Numbered from the stretch's first letter, positions 32,536-43,650 are shown. The stretch is 64,000 bases of DNA from Monodelphis domestica (GCF_027887165.1 NC_077231.1:326947674-327011673), one strand, 5' to 3'. The notes: generated by a model not told the origin, from the sequence alone. Numbers and translations: made by a program.

Positions 32536-32590
32536 CACAGAGAGAGACAGAGACACAGAGAGACAGAGAGAGAGAGAGAGAGAGAGGGAG
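32055..32590 (+). repeat. (GA)n/(GAGACA)n microsatellite within an L1
   Basis: About 535 bases of GA dinucleotides with scattered AGACAG, GAGGGA and ACACAC variants. It sits at the spot where L1 ORF2 normally has an AAGAGATAGAGAA-like tract, a likely seed. The 254-codon RERERE frame is not a protein. Confidence 0.93.
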
Positions 32591-33328
32591 CCGAGTCAAA
32601 TCGAGAGGAATCCAAGCCATTCCCCAACCACCAAATGGTCAAAGGATATGAACAGGCAGTTTGCAGATGAAGAAATCAAAGCTCCAAATGATCCATCATA
32701 TGAAGAAAGGCTCTAAATCCCTCCTGACTAGAGAAACTAACCTGCCTGAGGTGTCACCTCACTCCTAGGGGGCAGGAAATGCGCATTACAGATGCTGGGG
32801 GCAGCCTGACACCCTGTTGCTGGAGTTGGGAACTGACCCGTCATTGTGGAGGGCCCTGAAACTCGGCCCACCCTGGCATGGAGCAGTCCGAACCCTCCAC
32901 CCAAACCAAAGACTGACTTGTACAAAAATCTGCTGAGCTGCTTTTGTGAGGTGGCAAAGCACTGGGAACGGAGGGTGTCCCTCAGCTGGGGGTGGCGGGA
33001 CGTGATGGGGATGGAGCAGCTTCACTCTATGCAAGATGGCAGACAGGGTGAATAACAGCTATTCTCAGCACTACAACAATCCCAGACAATCCTAAAGGCC
33101 TGTAAAGAAAAACACCACCTGCCTTAGGAGAAAGAACTGGTGGAATCTGAATACAGAACAGCGCATTCTATTTTTGTCTGTCTGTCTCTCTCTTTCCTTT
33201 TTTCTTCAACTTTTCTTCCACAAAATTACTAATATGGAAATGTCTTACACGATTGCACACATATAATCTATCTCACATTGTTTGCCATCTCAGGGGAGGT
33301 GAGGAGGGGATTTGGAACTCAACTTTTT

Positions 33329-34035
33329 TTTTTAACAATATTTTATTTGGTCATTTCCAAACATTATTCATTGGAAACAATGATCATTTTCTATTCTTCC
33401 CTCCCCTCCCTCCCACCACCTCTCCCATAGCCGACACACAATTCCACTGGGTATCACATGTGTTCTTGATCCGAACCCATTTCCATGTTGTTAGTATTTG
33501 CATTAGAGTGTTCATTTAGAGTCTCTCCTCAGTCGTATCCCCTCCACCCCTGTAGTCAAGCAGTTGCTTTTCCTCGGTGTTTTTACTCCCACAGTTTATC
33601 CTCTGCTTGTGGGTAGTATATTTTTTTTTTAGATCCCTGCAGATTGTTCAGGGAAATTGCATTGATACTAATGGAGAAGTCCATCACCTTCGATTGTACC
33701 ACAGTGTATCAGTCTCTGTGTACAGTGTTTTCCTGGTTCTGCTCCTCTCGCTCTGCATCACTTCCTGGAGGTTGTTCCAGTCTCCATGGAATTCCTCCAC
33801 TTTATTATTTCTTTTAGCACAATAGTATTCCATCACCAACATATACCACAATGTGTTCAGTCATTCCCCAATTGAAGGGCATCCCCTCATTTTCCAGTTT
33901 TTGGCCACCACAAAGCACACAGCTATGAATGTTCTTGTACAAGTCTTTTTCCTTATGATCTCTTTTGGGGTACAAACCCAGCAGTGCTATGGCTGGATCA
34001 AAGGGCAGACAGTGTTTTAGTGCCCTTTGGGCATA
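33329..34035 (-). mobile_element. Younger L1 3' end inserted in an older L1, with target-site duplication
   Basis: The plus strand shows a T-run, then the reverse complement of an L1 3' UTR and ORF2 end: aacaatgatcattttctatt, cctggttctgctcctctcgc, acaatagtattccatcacca, ccccaattgaagggcatccc, and gctatggctggatcaaaggg to ccctttgggca. The 15-base ggaactcaacttttt flanks it on both sides (about 33314-33328 and 34036-34050), a textbook LINE target-site duplication. It is 5' truncated to about 0.7 kb and much less diverged than its host L1. Confidence 0.93.
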
Positions 34036-34110
34036 GGAACTCAACTTTTTAAAAACCAAATATTAAGTTGCTTTTACATGTAATGGAGATGGGGTGGGAA
34101 TGAAACATTT

Positions 34111-36790
34111 TAAAAAAGAAATGCTCCTTTAACAAAAGGATGTACTCAGTCCCATTGTTGGGATGACTTTGAGAGCAGGCAAACAAACACCTCAGAGAAA
34201 TGGTGGTATGTAGAGTCCATGTCTTAGTTTTTATCCATTTCCCCTCAAATAGAATGATTGGAAATGGTTGCAATTCAACATTCTCCTTCTTTAACAGGAG
34301 CCCAGCTTTACTCTCCCAGCACACATGCACACAAACAGGATGGATCCCTGGAGCATGGCTGGCCACATCATTCCCCTCTGGGCTCCAGGGTTCCTCCAGG
34401 GCAGCAGGGTTCTTCTGCTGTCATGGGCTGAAGCCCCTACTCACACTCCCCCAATATCACTGCCAGCAATTCTTTTGGTCCTCAGTGTCTCCTCCATATC
34501 TTCGGTAACCAATTAATTCGCTTTTTACCAAAGGCTGTTAACTGAGGAGGCCAGTCTAGCCGCTGGGGCTCTGTCTCCAGCTCTCCTTTCCTCTCTTCCC
34601 AGGGAGTGGACTATGGGCAAATCCCTTCTCTGTTTGCTGGCCAGAGCTCCTGCTCCTTCGGGCACTGACCCCTTCTTGAGTTGGGCCACAGCAGTTCTGG
34701 CTCTCGGGGGCTCTTTTGGCTCTTGGGAAGCCCCCCAAGGGTGCAGCCAGCTCCATTCTGTCTCAGATATGCATTTGTCTAATGAACGGCCACCTGGTGT
34801 CATTGAGCCATGTGGAAAAGGCTTTGGGCTCCTTCAGAGGCACCTTTTCTCAGCCACTTTCTTGGTCATCAAGTAAGCCTGGGGAAATGGCTGGAGTCCC
34901 TCTATTTGGTGCCCCCATTTGCTTCCGGGGCCCCTTGATGGGCTGGAAGCTCCAGGCAGTGGCTTCAGCCATCCACAAGGGAGGAACCAGTCACTTCCTG
35001 CACCACTCCACACCTCCCCTTCTCAGCACCCTTGCTTTGCTCCAGCCCCTCCCTTTAGAGCGGGCCCCTTTGAAACCTTCTAAGGTGGTGTTCCGAGTTC
35101 GAGTTCCATGCTGGCTCCGCCCCTCCATCTTCTGTGGGGAGTCACTGAAGGAGCTGTCCAGGCTGGCTGCTCCAGGCCAAACTGTGGGTGGTGCATGCAG
35201 ATGAGTCCAGTTTGGGGTCTCTGCCTGCCAGGTGTGGCTGAGCTCTTCCTGGCCCTGAGGTCTCTGTGCCTCCCACGCTGCCGGAGCACAGCCCATCTCT
35301 GCTGTGGGCACACCAGGCTGGCAGGGCTCGTGGGGGTCTCTGGTGCCTCACAAGCAATGGCAGAGCTCGTCAGAGAGACCCTGAGAGGGTCTTTGTGCCT
35401 CCTCCTGACCTCTGTGGCAGGGTGTGCCCGCTTCCAGGGAGTTTTCTAGAAAGTCACTTGGCCTGGCAGCTGCATTGTCCTGCCTAGAGCCTGCTGGTTG
35501 GGCAGCTCAGCCTCAGGCTCCTGGGCCTCATCTTGCCTGGAGGTCTTCCTAATGACAATGACATCAGCCCCACAGCTCGGGGCCCTTCGTTGGGCACCTT
35601 CTCTTCTCTCCCCCCTTCCTTCAGAGCCTCCCAAACAGAGAGGGAGCCTGGCAGTGCCTGCGCCAGCTTTGCTCTCTGTGTGGCAGGGCAGTGACTTGAT
35701 CCCAAACCTTCCAAACTTCTACCAAGGGGCCCACATATGGAGGGGGGAGACCTCGCTTTTCTGGGTGCTGTCAGGCCCACGTTAGCATGGCTGGGGGACA
35801 GTGGGTGGTCTCAGGGGCGGCACCGAGTGCAAATCACATGATCTTGGAAAAAGCCATAACAAAGTTCATTTGGAAGAGCAAAGTCACACAATCAAAGTCC
35901 AGCAGTGCTGCCCCTCCACTTGAGTTGTGGCCCCTATCAAAGGCCTTGGCCAGATCGCTGGGCGTCGCCCACACCTCCATTCTGCTTCTGCCATTTGTCC
36001 AGACCGTGTGGGCTGTTCCTTGGCCAGTTCTGAAGCCACCCTGGATCTTGGCGAGGTGAAGAAGCAGCCGATTAAGGAGGACTCAGGCAAGAATCTTGCT
36101 TCCACTGACAAAGAGAGGGACCCTCTGAGACCCTCCCAGGACAACCTCTTTCTTTATCCTTTACAGAGGTGAACAGTGCAGGCATCCTTGATCTCCGGGG
36201 GGGGGGGGGGGGGGCGGATAACTGCTCTTGCCTTATTATGGAAGAACCTAGGACAACTTAGACCCACTGAGGAAAGCAGCTGTAAAAGACATGCTTGTAC
36301 GTCTGCCTGGGATTTCTGGCAAAGTCCAGATTTCCCATCTGCAAACTGTTGTTTGGCAGAGCTCTCTCGAAGGCTTCCTCCCCAAATGGTCATAATAAAA
36401 CCTTGAGCGAGTCCTTATTTTGAGGAGCAAAGAAGCCTTTGTAATGCCATGATCCGATGGCCCAGACTTTCCTCTCCCCGAGTTACTCCAAAGAGATTAT
36501 GTGTCACTTTCTCAGTCTGCTCAGGTTGGCAGAGGAACCCTAGAAATGCTTTGGGTAAAGCTATTTCACGGGGGAGCAAAACCTCTTAAAATGATGGACT
36601 GCTCAGCACTGTCCTTTCTACACACCGCTTTGTTGTAATGAACAGAGGCCCGCATCACTTCGTCTGGCCCGCTCTGGATCTTTCCCCCTCTCCCTGTCTC
36701 TCTCCATCTCTCCTTTGTTTCTCAATGATGGAACCCTGATTCAACATACCCTGGAAGGCTTTTAGGAGCTTCCGAAGGGCAGTCTCTGCT
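34111..36790. other. Intergenic with weak repeat traces
   Basis: No gene recognised. A small L1 ORF2 piece (agccataacaaagttcattt then ggaagagcaaag) lies at about 35850-35885. A G-run of 18 is at 36197-36214. An aataaaaccttgag stretch near 36394 resembles an LTR polyadenylation region, but no ends can be drawn. Confidence 0.4.
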
Positions 36791-36796
36791 GGGATG

Positions 36797-37488
36797 TGTG
36801 AATTTTAGATTTACTCCACCCTGCTTAGTCTATAGAATTCTAGCAACCAGGAATGTCTACACCCCCACTTAAGGATTAAGTGTGGGGAGGATGGTCTGTG
36901 ACCTTCCTGTGTAGCAAGTGACACATCAGAAACAACTGACTCACCCCTGGGCTGTCCTGAGCCAAGCTTAAGCCACCATTGGTACATGTGAGACACAGGA
37001 AGTTATGTAAAGAACTGCCTTTCTATTTTCTGTCACGTCTTGTGAGGGGCTTTGGTGGCTTGTGGGTTTGGCAGACTTTGGTGGTGGAATTTGACTTGGA
37101 GGAGCTCTGAAGCATTGTCTAGGTGAGACGGCTTCCTTGAAAGGCCACGTGGGGAGTGATAAAGCTGACTCCCCTTTCGTTTGACCTTTCTGAAGGCACC
37201 AGCCTCCAAGGATGCCCCTCATCTTGGAGAAGTAGCTAGAAGCCAAGATAGATTTAATCTTCTGGGAAGTCCTCTTAGCTGAGGCCTCTGAACTCCCCCT
37301 GGCTCAGGCCAGGCCAGAGCAGATCTACCCCTTCCCTCTTTCTCCATCATTCTTAATTTTCTTCCTTCTATTGTAAATAAACCACCATAAAATTCTATTC
37401 TGACTTGAGTATTTCATTGGGATTTAGAATTTAAATCCCTAGCAACCACTAATATATTTAGTCTCAACCCTAAAATTTACCCTTAACA
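36797..37488 (+). mobile_element. Solo LTR, endogenous retrovirus fossil (class I-like), copy B
   Basis: The element runs from TGTGAATTTTAG to ACCCTTAACA with TG...CA ends and is flanked by a perfect 4-base duplication gatg (36793-36796 and 37489-37492). It has an aataaacc signal near 37375, followed by an A/T-rich R/U5-like end. Same family as the minus-strand copy at 19144-19824, but with a partly different middle section, so a different subfamily or internal rearrangement. No internal genes remain; 692 bases long. Four-base target duplications are typical of class I (gamma-type) retroviruses. Confidence 0.87.
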
Positions 37489-37492
37489 GATG

Positions 37493-39171
37493 GGACTGGG
37501 GTGCTTCGCCCATGAGAGGAGCTGAATGTGCTCCCAAAGCTCTTCTTCAATTGGAAGTTCAGCCCTGGAGGGATTGGCTGGGCCTGTGGCTTCAGCACTG
37601 CTTGATGGTGGTCTGTTGAGAACCAACACTGTGGAAGGGTTTTGCTAGCTCGCCAGCACTGTGCTCTAATCCCTGAGCAGGAGGCTCCGTCAGCACCAGG
37701 TGGCTGAGCTCTGTCATAGGTCTCTGACACATTGAAGGCTTTCAGAACATCAAAGAGGCATTTTGATTTGTTACTTTCAGTATCAAACTTCATTCCTTGT
37801 ACAACCTCTCACAGGGCCAGGAATCCTGCATCTCTCCAAGTTTGGCGCTTTGCTTCTTGCTTGATCTTTCCTTTGCCCCAGTTATATGTCAAAACCAATC
37901 GAGTTCCAAATCCCCCCCCCTTCTCTCCCCCAGTACCTCGGCCCCTCCCAACCCCCCTCACCCCCCCAGCTGGTGGCAATCTGAAATGGCCAGAGACCAC
38001 CAGGCACCCGTTGACCAGTCCCTGGAACTCTGCTCTCTTGTCCATGGCTTTCATTGACTCCATGGGATGTTTGGGGCATTCGGTCCCAGAGGTGAACATT
38101 CGGGGCTGTGAACAAACCCCAGGCTCCGCTTCCCTGCATGTGGGAAATAAGTGGTTCTCAGGTGGGCCAGCCACACTCTGCAATGCGGATAGCGTCTCCT
38201 CGAAGTTGTCTGGCCTTGCTTTGGCCCAGGGAGAGGAGGAGCCCTGCCTGGATTTCCCCATTCTCGCACCCCCCAGCCTGCCTTTGTTTCCAGGCCATGT
38301 GGGCCCATGGAAGCTGATGTGAGGGCCGGGATGCCCCCCTATCCCGTCTCCTCTGCCCTCCTGGCTCGCTGGCGAGGTCCCTTGGGGGCAGCACCCAGGC
38401 CTCTAGCAGCCTCCCAGAGCTGCCCCCACAGTAGCCACTCTAAGGCGAGCCTCGCTCTCTTGGAGCTGCTGTTTGGGCCAGTGCCAAAGTCTGGGTGCCT
38501 TTTGGGTCATCGGGCCAGGGGGAGGGGGGGACGTGACTCAGAGGCCCAGAGTCCGCATTGGGAGGACTCTGCAGGCCCCACTCAGCCTGGGCCTCCCGGG
38601 GTTCCAGCTCCAGTTCTCTGCTACCCATCTAGAACTTGGGAGCCTCCGAAAGGTGCCTGGAGGATCCCACGGGGTCTTGGGGCCTCAAGCCCAGACCGGG
38701 CTGCAGGACATCCCGAAGGCTGGCCAGCTAGTTCGGGGCAGCCCCAGCTCCCAGCGCCGCTGCCACGCCCTTCCTGTCCCCGCTGGTCGGTAAACAGCCC
38801 TCCTTCCCCTCTGCCCCACTTGGGCAGAGTCCAGGCCACAGCGTGCCTCCCTCCTCCTGCTCTGGCCCTTTCCCAGCAAGTGCCTGCGCAGTGACCGGGA
38901 GCCCCCAGCGGCCGCCGCAGACGTGGATCCAGGGGGGGCCCCCCAACTTCCTGGGGGCAGAAACTTTCGGACAAAGCCAGGGGGCGGGGTCTTCCCAGGG
39001 CAAGGCTAGACGCTGCCCTCCTGCCCCTGGGAAGGCTCCGCAGCAGGACACCCGGGCCTCAGTCTCCCCCCTTTGTCAAGAGGCTGGGCAGCTGGGCTGG
39101 GGGCCTACTGCTGGCCTGTCCCTCCCTCCAGCACAGGTTTGCCCTAAATGCGCGGTTTGCTGCAGAGGCCG
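37493..39171. other. Upstream flank of PDK4, no gene recognised
   Basis: Mixed composition rising to very GC-rich from 38.3 kb. Overlapping frames up to 196 codons have no recognisable domains. C-rich runs near 37912-37970. Confidence 0.45.
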
Positions 39172-39268
39172 TTTTCTGAATGAAGAAGCGGAGACCGAGG
39201 CAGGTTCTCTCAGTCACCGGCTTCTGAGACGGAACTTGAACCCAGACCTTTGGGATTCCTGCTCCCCG
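39172..39268 (-). mobile_element. MIR-class SINE fragment
   Basis: Plus-strand gaatgaagaagcggagaccg, gacggaacttgaacccagac and gggattcctgctccccg fit a reversed MIR with CpG-raised bases. Confidence 0.5.
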
Positions 39269-39594
39269 CCCATCATCTGGGGGGCTTCAGCCGAAACAAA
39301 GGGAGGAAGGGGGAGACAGAGGGTGCTGCGCACCAGAGGAGCTTCCCAGACTTGGGTCGGGCTCAGGCTGGCAAAGGGAAAGGGCGGGGGGCCCTCCAAG
39401 GCCTCGCGTCCCGGCCGGGGAGCGCGGCAGCAGCAATCGGCAGCCACGCAAGGGCTGCGGGCGAACCGAACACGATCGGCCCCCCGTGGCCAAAGCGGCC
39501 GGCCTCCGGAGGGGGAGACTGGGCGGCCCGACCCCACGTGCGATTTCTGGCCAGCCACCGGGCTTCTCGGGTGGGGCTGTTTACCCCCACCAGG

Positions 39595-40002
39595 AATCTC
39601 CTCCAATTGGCCGCTGTCAAAGGCCGCCCCTGCACAGACCAATGAGCGCGCGCGATCCTCTCGGCCCGGTTCCCTCGGGGCGCCCCTCCCGCCCCGGAAA
39701 GGAGCTTCTGGAGCTGATTGGTGAGGGGGCGTTGCAGGCCCTCCTCTCGGTGGGCCGGCCCGAGGCTCCGGCACCGCACAAAAGCTCCGGACCCTCCGGG
39801 ACTGCCAGAGGCAGGCGGAGCACCCCTGGGCTCTGGCTGGCGACAACTTGAACTCAGCGCCCCTCCGAGCGGAGCTTAAACTGCAGCAGCTGCGGGAAGC
39901 GGGAGCCTGACCCGCCACCTTCCCCCTCTCAGGTCTACCGAGGCGGCCCCGTCCGCGCGGGTCGGAGCCAGCTGCCCACGACCCCGGAGTCCCGCCCTGA
40001 CA
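39595..40002 (+). promoter_or_regulatory. PDK4: PDK4 promoter and 5' UTR
   Basis: This CpG-island promoter carries three CCAAT boxes: CCAAT at 39603-39607 and 39639-39643, and the reverse ATTGG at 39717-39721. A weak TATA-like acaaaag lies at about 39778, so transcription plausibly starts near 39800-39820, giving a 5' UTR of about 200 bases. The start codon at 40003 sits in a modest context (ctgacaATGc). PDK4 in mammals is induced by FOXO, PPAR, ERR and glucocorticoid receptors; I could not confidently assign those elements here. Confidence 0.6.
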
Positions 40003-43000
40003 ATGCGCGCCGCGCGCATCGTGCTCCGAGGAGCCTCCGGCTCCTCAGCCGCCGCGGCTCCGGCCCCGCGCGCCGTGGAGCGCTTCTCGCGCTACAGCCC
40101 GTCCCCTCTGTCCATGAAGCAGCTGCTGGATTTCGGTGAGCGGGGACCGAGGGTGGGCTGCAGCCCCGGCCCGGCGCAGCCTCTCCTAGAGAGCCCGGGG
40201 CCCTCCGTTCGGAGCCGCGGGTCTGCTGGAGGCGAAGGGGCGGGGAGGGGCCGAGAGCGAGCTCCCTCCCTGGCTGCGTGAAGGGCCGCGGCCAGAGGAA
40301 GGAGCAAAGTCCCGCCGCCCTGGCTCCGAGCCCCAGCCCGTGCGGCCCGGGAGTAACCGGGCGCTCCCTCTCCAGGCTCCGAGAACGCTTGCGAGCGGAC
40401 CTCCTTCGCCTTCCTGCGACAGGAGCTGCCGGTGCGGCTGGCCAACATCCTGAAGGAAATCGACATCCTCCCGGATCGGCTGGTGAAGACGGCCTCGGTG
40501 CAGCTCGTGAAGAGCTGGTGAGCGGCCGGGAGGGGAGGGAGGGCGCCCGCCTGCCCCGCCGTCCTGCCTCCAGGGGAAACGGAGTCTGGAAGAGCCCCGC
40601 CAGGCGGCCGGCCCGGGTTGGCACCAGTGACGGGCTTGAGGAGCTGTTGTCTGAGCAGTCGCCCCCCAGAGGAGGGTGCGGGGAGCTGAGAAGCCCCCCC
40701 CCTTCCCGGGGGCTCTCGGGTTCCCCCTAAACAATCCCCGGTGTGGAGCCGCTCCGGAGCGCGGACGGAGAAAGTATCTCCAAGGCGGCTGCCATTGCCC
40801 CTCCCCGCGTGTGCAGGGGCCTCTTGGGGCTCCTGCTGGCACTTGGCGGGCTCAGTGGGCGGCGCTTCCTCCCCAGGTACATCCAGAGCCTCATGGATTT
40901 GGTGGAATTCCACGAGAAGAGCCCCGACGACCACAAGGCTCTGTCCGAGTAAGGGAGCAGCCCGTGTGCGGAGGCAGGGAGGGACGGGCTCGCGGGGCGA
41001 GAGGGCGCATGCGAAGCTTCTCAGCGGGAGGGGTGGACTGCCGGGTCCCCCGGAGCTCGGCGGTCACTACAGCCCGCCGTGCCGTCCTCAGCTTCGTAGA
41101 CGCGCTGATCAAGGTCCGGAACCGCCACCACGACGTGGTCCCCACCATGGCCCAGGGCATCCTGGAGTACAAGGACTCGGGCGCGGCGGACGCCGGGAGC
41201 AGCCAGAACCTCCAGTACTTCCTGGACAGGTTCTACATGAACCGCATCTCCACGCGGATGCTCATGAACCAGCACAGTGAGCCGCGGGCCGGCCCGGCGG
41301 GGGGGGGGGGGGGGGGGGGCGGGGCCGGGGCGGCTCCGAGGTTCACGGCGCGCCGCTGCTTTCTCCGCAGTTCTCATCTTCGGGGAGTCCAAGAGCGGCA
41401 ACCCGAGCCACATCGGCAGCATCGATCCCCACTGCGATGTGGTCGCCGTGGTCCAAGGTAGCCTGCGGCCCCCGGGCCAGTCCTCCCCCCTGCCCCGCCC
41501 CGCCCGCCCGCCCTCCCCTCATTGAAAGTAACGCGGCCGAACTGCGCCTTGCAGATGCCTACGAGAGCGCCCGCCTGCTGTGCGACCAGTATTACCTGGT
41601 GTCCCCCGAGCTGAAGCTGGCCCAGGTGAACGGTAAGCGCCCGCCCCCTCCGGAAGGCTGAGCCGGAGCCTCTGGGACGTTCCGAAGCCCGGAGGGCTGG
41701 CCCTTAGCTGGCCGGGATAGTGGCGCCTGGCTGGGTGGCCTCCGCCGGCCGGGCTGCATGTCCCCGTCTCTCTCCTTGCCAGGGAAGCTCCCCGGGCAGC
41801 CCATCCACATCGTCTACGTGCCCTCGCACCTTCACCACATGCTGTTCGAGCTCTTTAAGGTAAGGCTCCGCCGGGGGCTCCCCAGGGCCTTCAGCCGCCC
41901 TCCCATCATTCCCGGGTGGGCCCAGGCACGCCAGCCCCCGGCCTCCGCGCGCCGCTTTGGGGGCTCCCTTAGCTGGGGAAGGGCTGGGCAGTCCCGGAGG
42001 AAACAGGCCCGCCAGCCAGCGGGGTTCTGGAGGAAGAATGGTCCGCCGCAGCCCCGGCCTCCCACGTGCCCCGAGGCTGAAAAGTGAAGCGCGGCCCGCA
42101 GGGAGGGCCTGGGGCGGGGATCTCCTCCCCCTCCCCGCCAGGGGCCATAGGCGAACCCCTTGTTGTCCCCTAGAATGCCATGAGGGCCACAGTGGAGCAC
42201 CAGGAGAGCCAGCCGGCCCTCACGCCCATTGACGTGACGGTCGTCCTGGGGAACGAAGACCTGACGATCAAGGCAAGCACCTTCTCCGGCGTGGGGGGAG
42301 GGGGCGGGGCTCTGGGCGGGGCCACTGACGCCCCGCCTCTTCTGCGAAGATTTCAGACCGAGGGGGCGGGGTTCCGCTGCGAATCATCGACCGCCTCTTC
42401 AGCTACACCTACAGCACGGCGCCGACGCCGGTGATGGACAATTCCAGGAACGCTCCCCTGGTAAGAAGCATCTCCCTGGGTTGGCCTCGGGGCACGTGCA
42501 GGCCGGGGAGAAGGGCTGCAAAAAGAACCAGGCCGCCCCGCCCTGGCGCACACGCAGCCCCTCTTTCCCGCTGCAGGCCGGATTCGGGTACGGCTTGCCA
42601 ATTTCCCGGCTCTACGCCAAATACTTCCAAGGGGACCTGAATCTCTACTCGCTGTCCGGATACGGGACGGACGCCATCATCTACCTGAAGGTACGGGGCT
42701 TCCGGAGCTTGGCTGCCTGGCCAGGGACGCCGAATGCGGCTCTCCTTGGAGGCCCCTCCGGGGGGGCTCGGCCGTGCCTGGGGGCGGGGTGGGGGCTCCT
42801 CAGCGCGCAGTCGGAGCGCCTGCGGCATCGGGGGATGGGCCCGCGGGTGTAGACCGCCAGTGACAGGGAGGGCCTGCTCAGCGCCCTTGTGTCCCCGCTG
42901 CAGGCGCTGTCCTCCGAGTCGGTGGAGAAGCTCCCGGTGTTCAACAAGTCGGCCTTCAAACACTACCAAACGAGCCTGGCAGCGGACGACTGGTGTGCCC

Positions 43001-43053
43001 CGAGCAAAGAGCCCAGGAACCTCTCCAAGGAGAAGGCGGAGGCGGCGCCCTGA
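40003..43053 (+). CDS. PDK4: Pyruvate dehydrogenase kinase 4, mitochondrial (11 exons, complete)
   Basis: Exons: 40003-40135, 40376-40517, 40877-40948, 41092-41276, 41371-41457, 41555-41632, 41783-41859, 42174-42272, 42350-42460, 42577-42690, 42904-43053 (1248 nt, 415 residues plus stop; human PDK4 has 411). All introns are GT-AG except intron 8 (GC-AG). Family knowledge: it phosphorylates the PDH E1-alpha subunit in the matrix, shutting off glucose oxidation. It is PDK4 rather than PDK1-3 because of [51 protein letters not shown] and [20 protein letters not shown] kinase motifs: N-box E255...N259, G1 box D294-G298 (DRGGG), G2 box G330-G334 (GFGYG), and the C-terminal DW motif D395-W396. The Arg- and Ala-rich N terminus fits a mitochondrial presequence. 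Introns total only about 1.8 kb against about 13 kb for the human locus. Identification is very secure; exon ends rest on splice consensus and homology. Confidence 0.97.
41299..41319 (+). repeat. G homopolymer (21 G) in PDK4 intron 4
   Basis: The intron is only 94 bases long and contains 21 consecutive G plus other G-runs. It is G-quadruplex-prone in the RNA; the run length may be an assembly estimate. Confidence 0.9.
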
Positions 43054-43644
43054 GGGGGCGGGGTGACAAGAACCGACCCCAAGGCAGAGGGGAGGGGGGT
43101 TTGTGTGTGTGCGCCTGCGCTCTCCAGCGAGTCTCCGGAGGAGGCCCTGCCAGCCCCTGCCAGCCCCAAGGAGAAGGGGGCCAGCCAAGGCCGGCCGGCC
43201 CGAGTACCCGTGTGGCCGAGGAGGCTCGGGCGGAGACTCCTCGTGGGCTTTGGAAAGAGACCGGAAGTGGGGGGCACGCGCGGACTGTTGTTGGGGCGTC
43301 GCGGTTGTCCGGTCCTGGAAGCTGGCTAGAAGGAGGAGTGGCCAGAGTTCTCGATGAGGGAGGCCCCTGCGGCCCGGGACAGACAGCGGGCCTAGCGGTG
43401 GCCTGAGGGCAGCAGTTTGGTGCCGAGTCTTTATGGCTGCAGAAGGGCCCGAAACCTGTTTCCCATCGAGCTGGCTTGTAGAGGCTCCCCTCAGGAAGGG
43501 TGCTAAGCTGGGGGGTCACTCAGGAGCTCCCCAGAGCAGGGGCTGAGGGTGGAGGCCCAGGCTGTGGTTGTGACCCCGCGGGAGCTCCGGAGGACAATAT
43601 GGCGCCGGGGTAAAGCTGCTGCTGTGTGAAGCGACACTTTTGAT

Positions 43645-43650
43645 AATAAA
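43645..43650 (+). terminator. PDK4: PDK4 polyadenylation signal
   Basis: AATAAA about 590 bases after the stop, with a GT-rich downstream stretch (ggtttttactgtgag). The mature 3' end is expected near 43665. Human PDK4 has a longer 3' UTR, so a more distal site cannot be excluded. Confidence 0.75.

Larger units (their letters stand above)
31535..34110 (+). mobile_element. Older L1, 5' truncated, interrupted by a microsatellite and a younger L1
   Basis: L1 ORF2 text starts near 31540 (aggcagagccaatataatga) and continues with gaaggcggcttgccaatgcc, gaatgcttcacctgtccgat, then a GA-repeat at 32055-32590 in place of about 200 bases of ORF2. It resumes with aatccaagccattccccaac and aaatggtcaaaggatatgaa and proceeds into the 3' UTR. 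The terminal 3' UTR (atttggaactcaacttttt... ttgcttttacatgtaatgg) is split by the opposite-strand L1 at 33329-34035. Many stops: a dead LINE. Confidence 0.82.

Noticed and set aside
31887-32651. 254-codon Arg/Glu-rich frame
   Set aside because: GA microsatellite inside an L1.
42291-42296. Canonical GT donor for PDK4 exon 8
   Set aside because: It would insert six residues before the DRGGG motif, which no known PDK has, and leave a 59-base intron; the GC donor at 42273 fits the family exactly.
40003-43053. PDK1, PDK2 or PDK3 instead of PDK4
   Set aside because: [20 protein letters not shown], the [12 protein letters not shown] block and the [14 protein letters not shown] block are PDK4-type, and the neighbours are those of PDK4.
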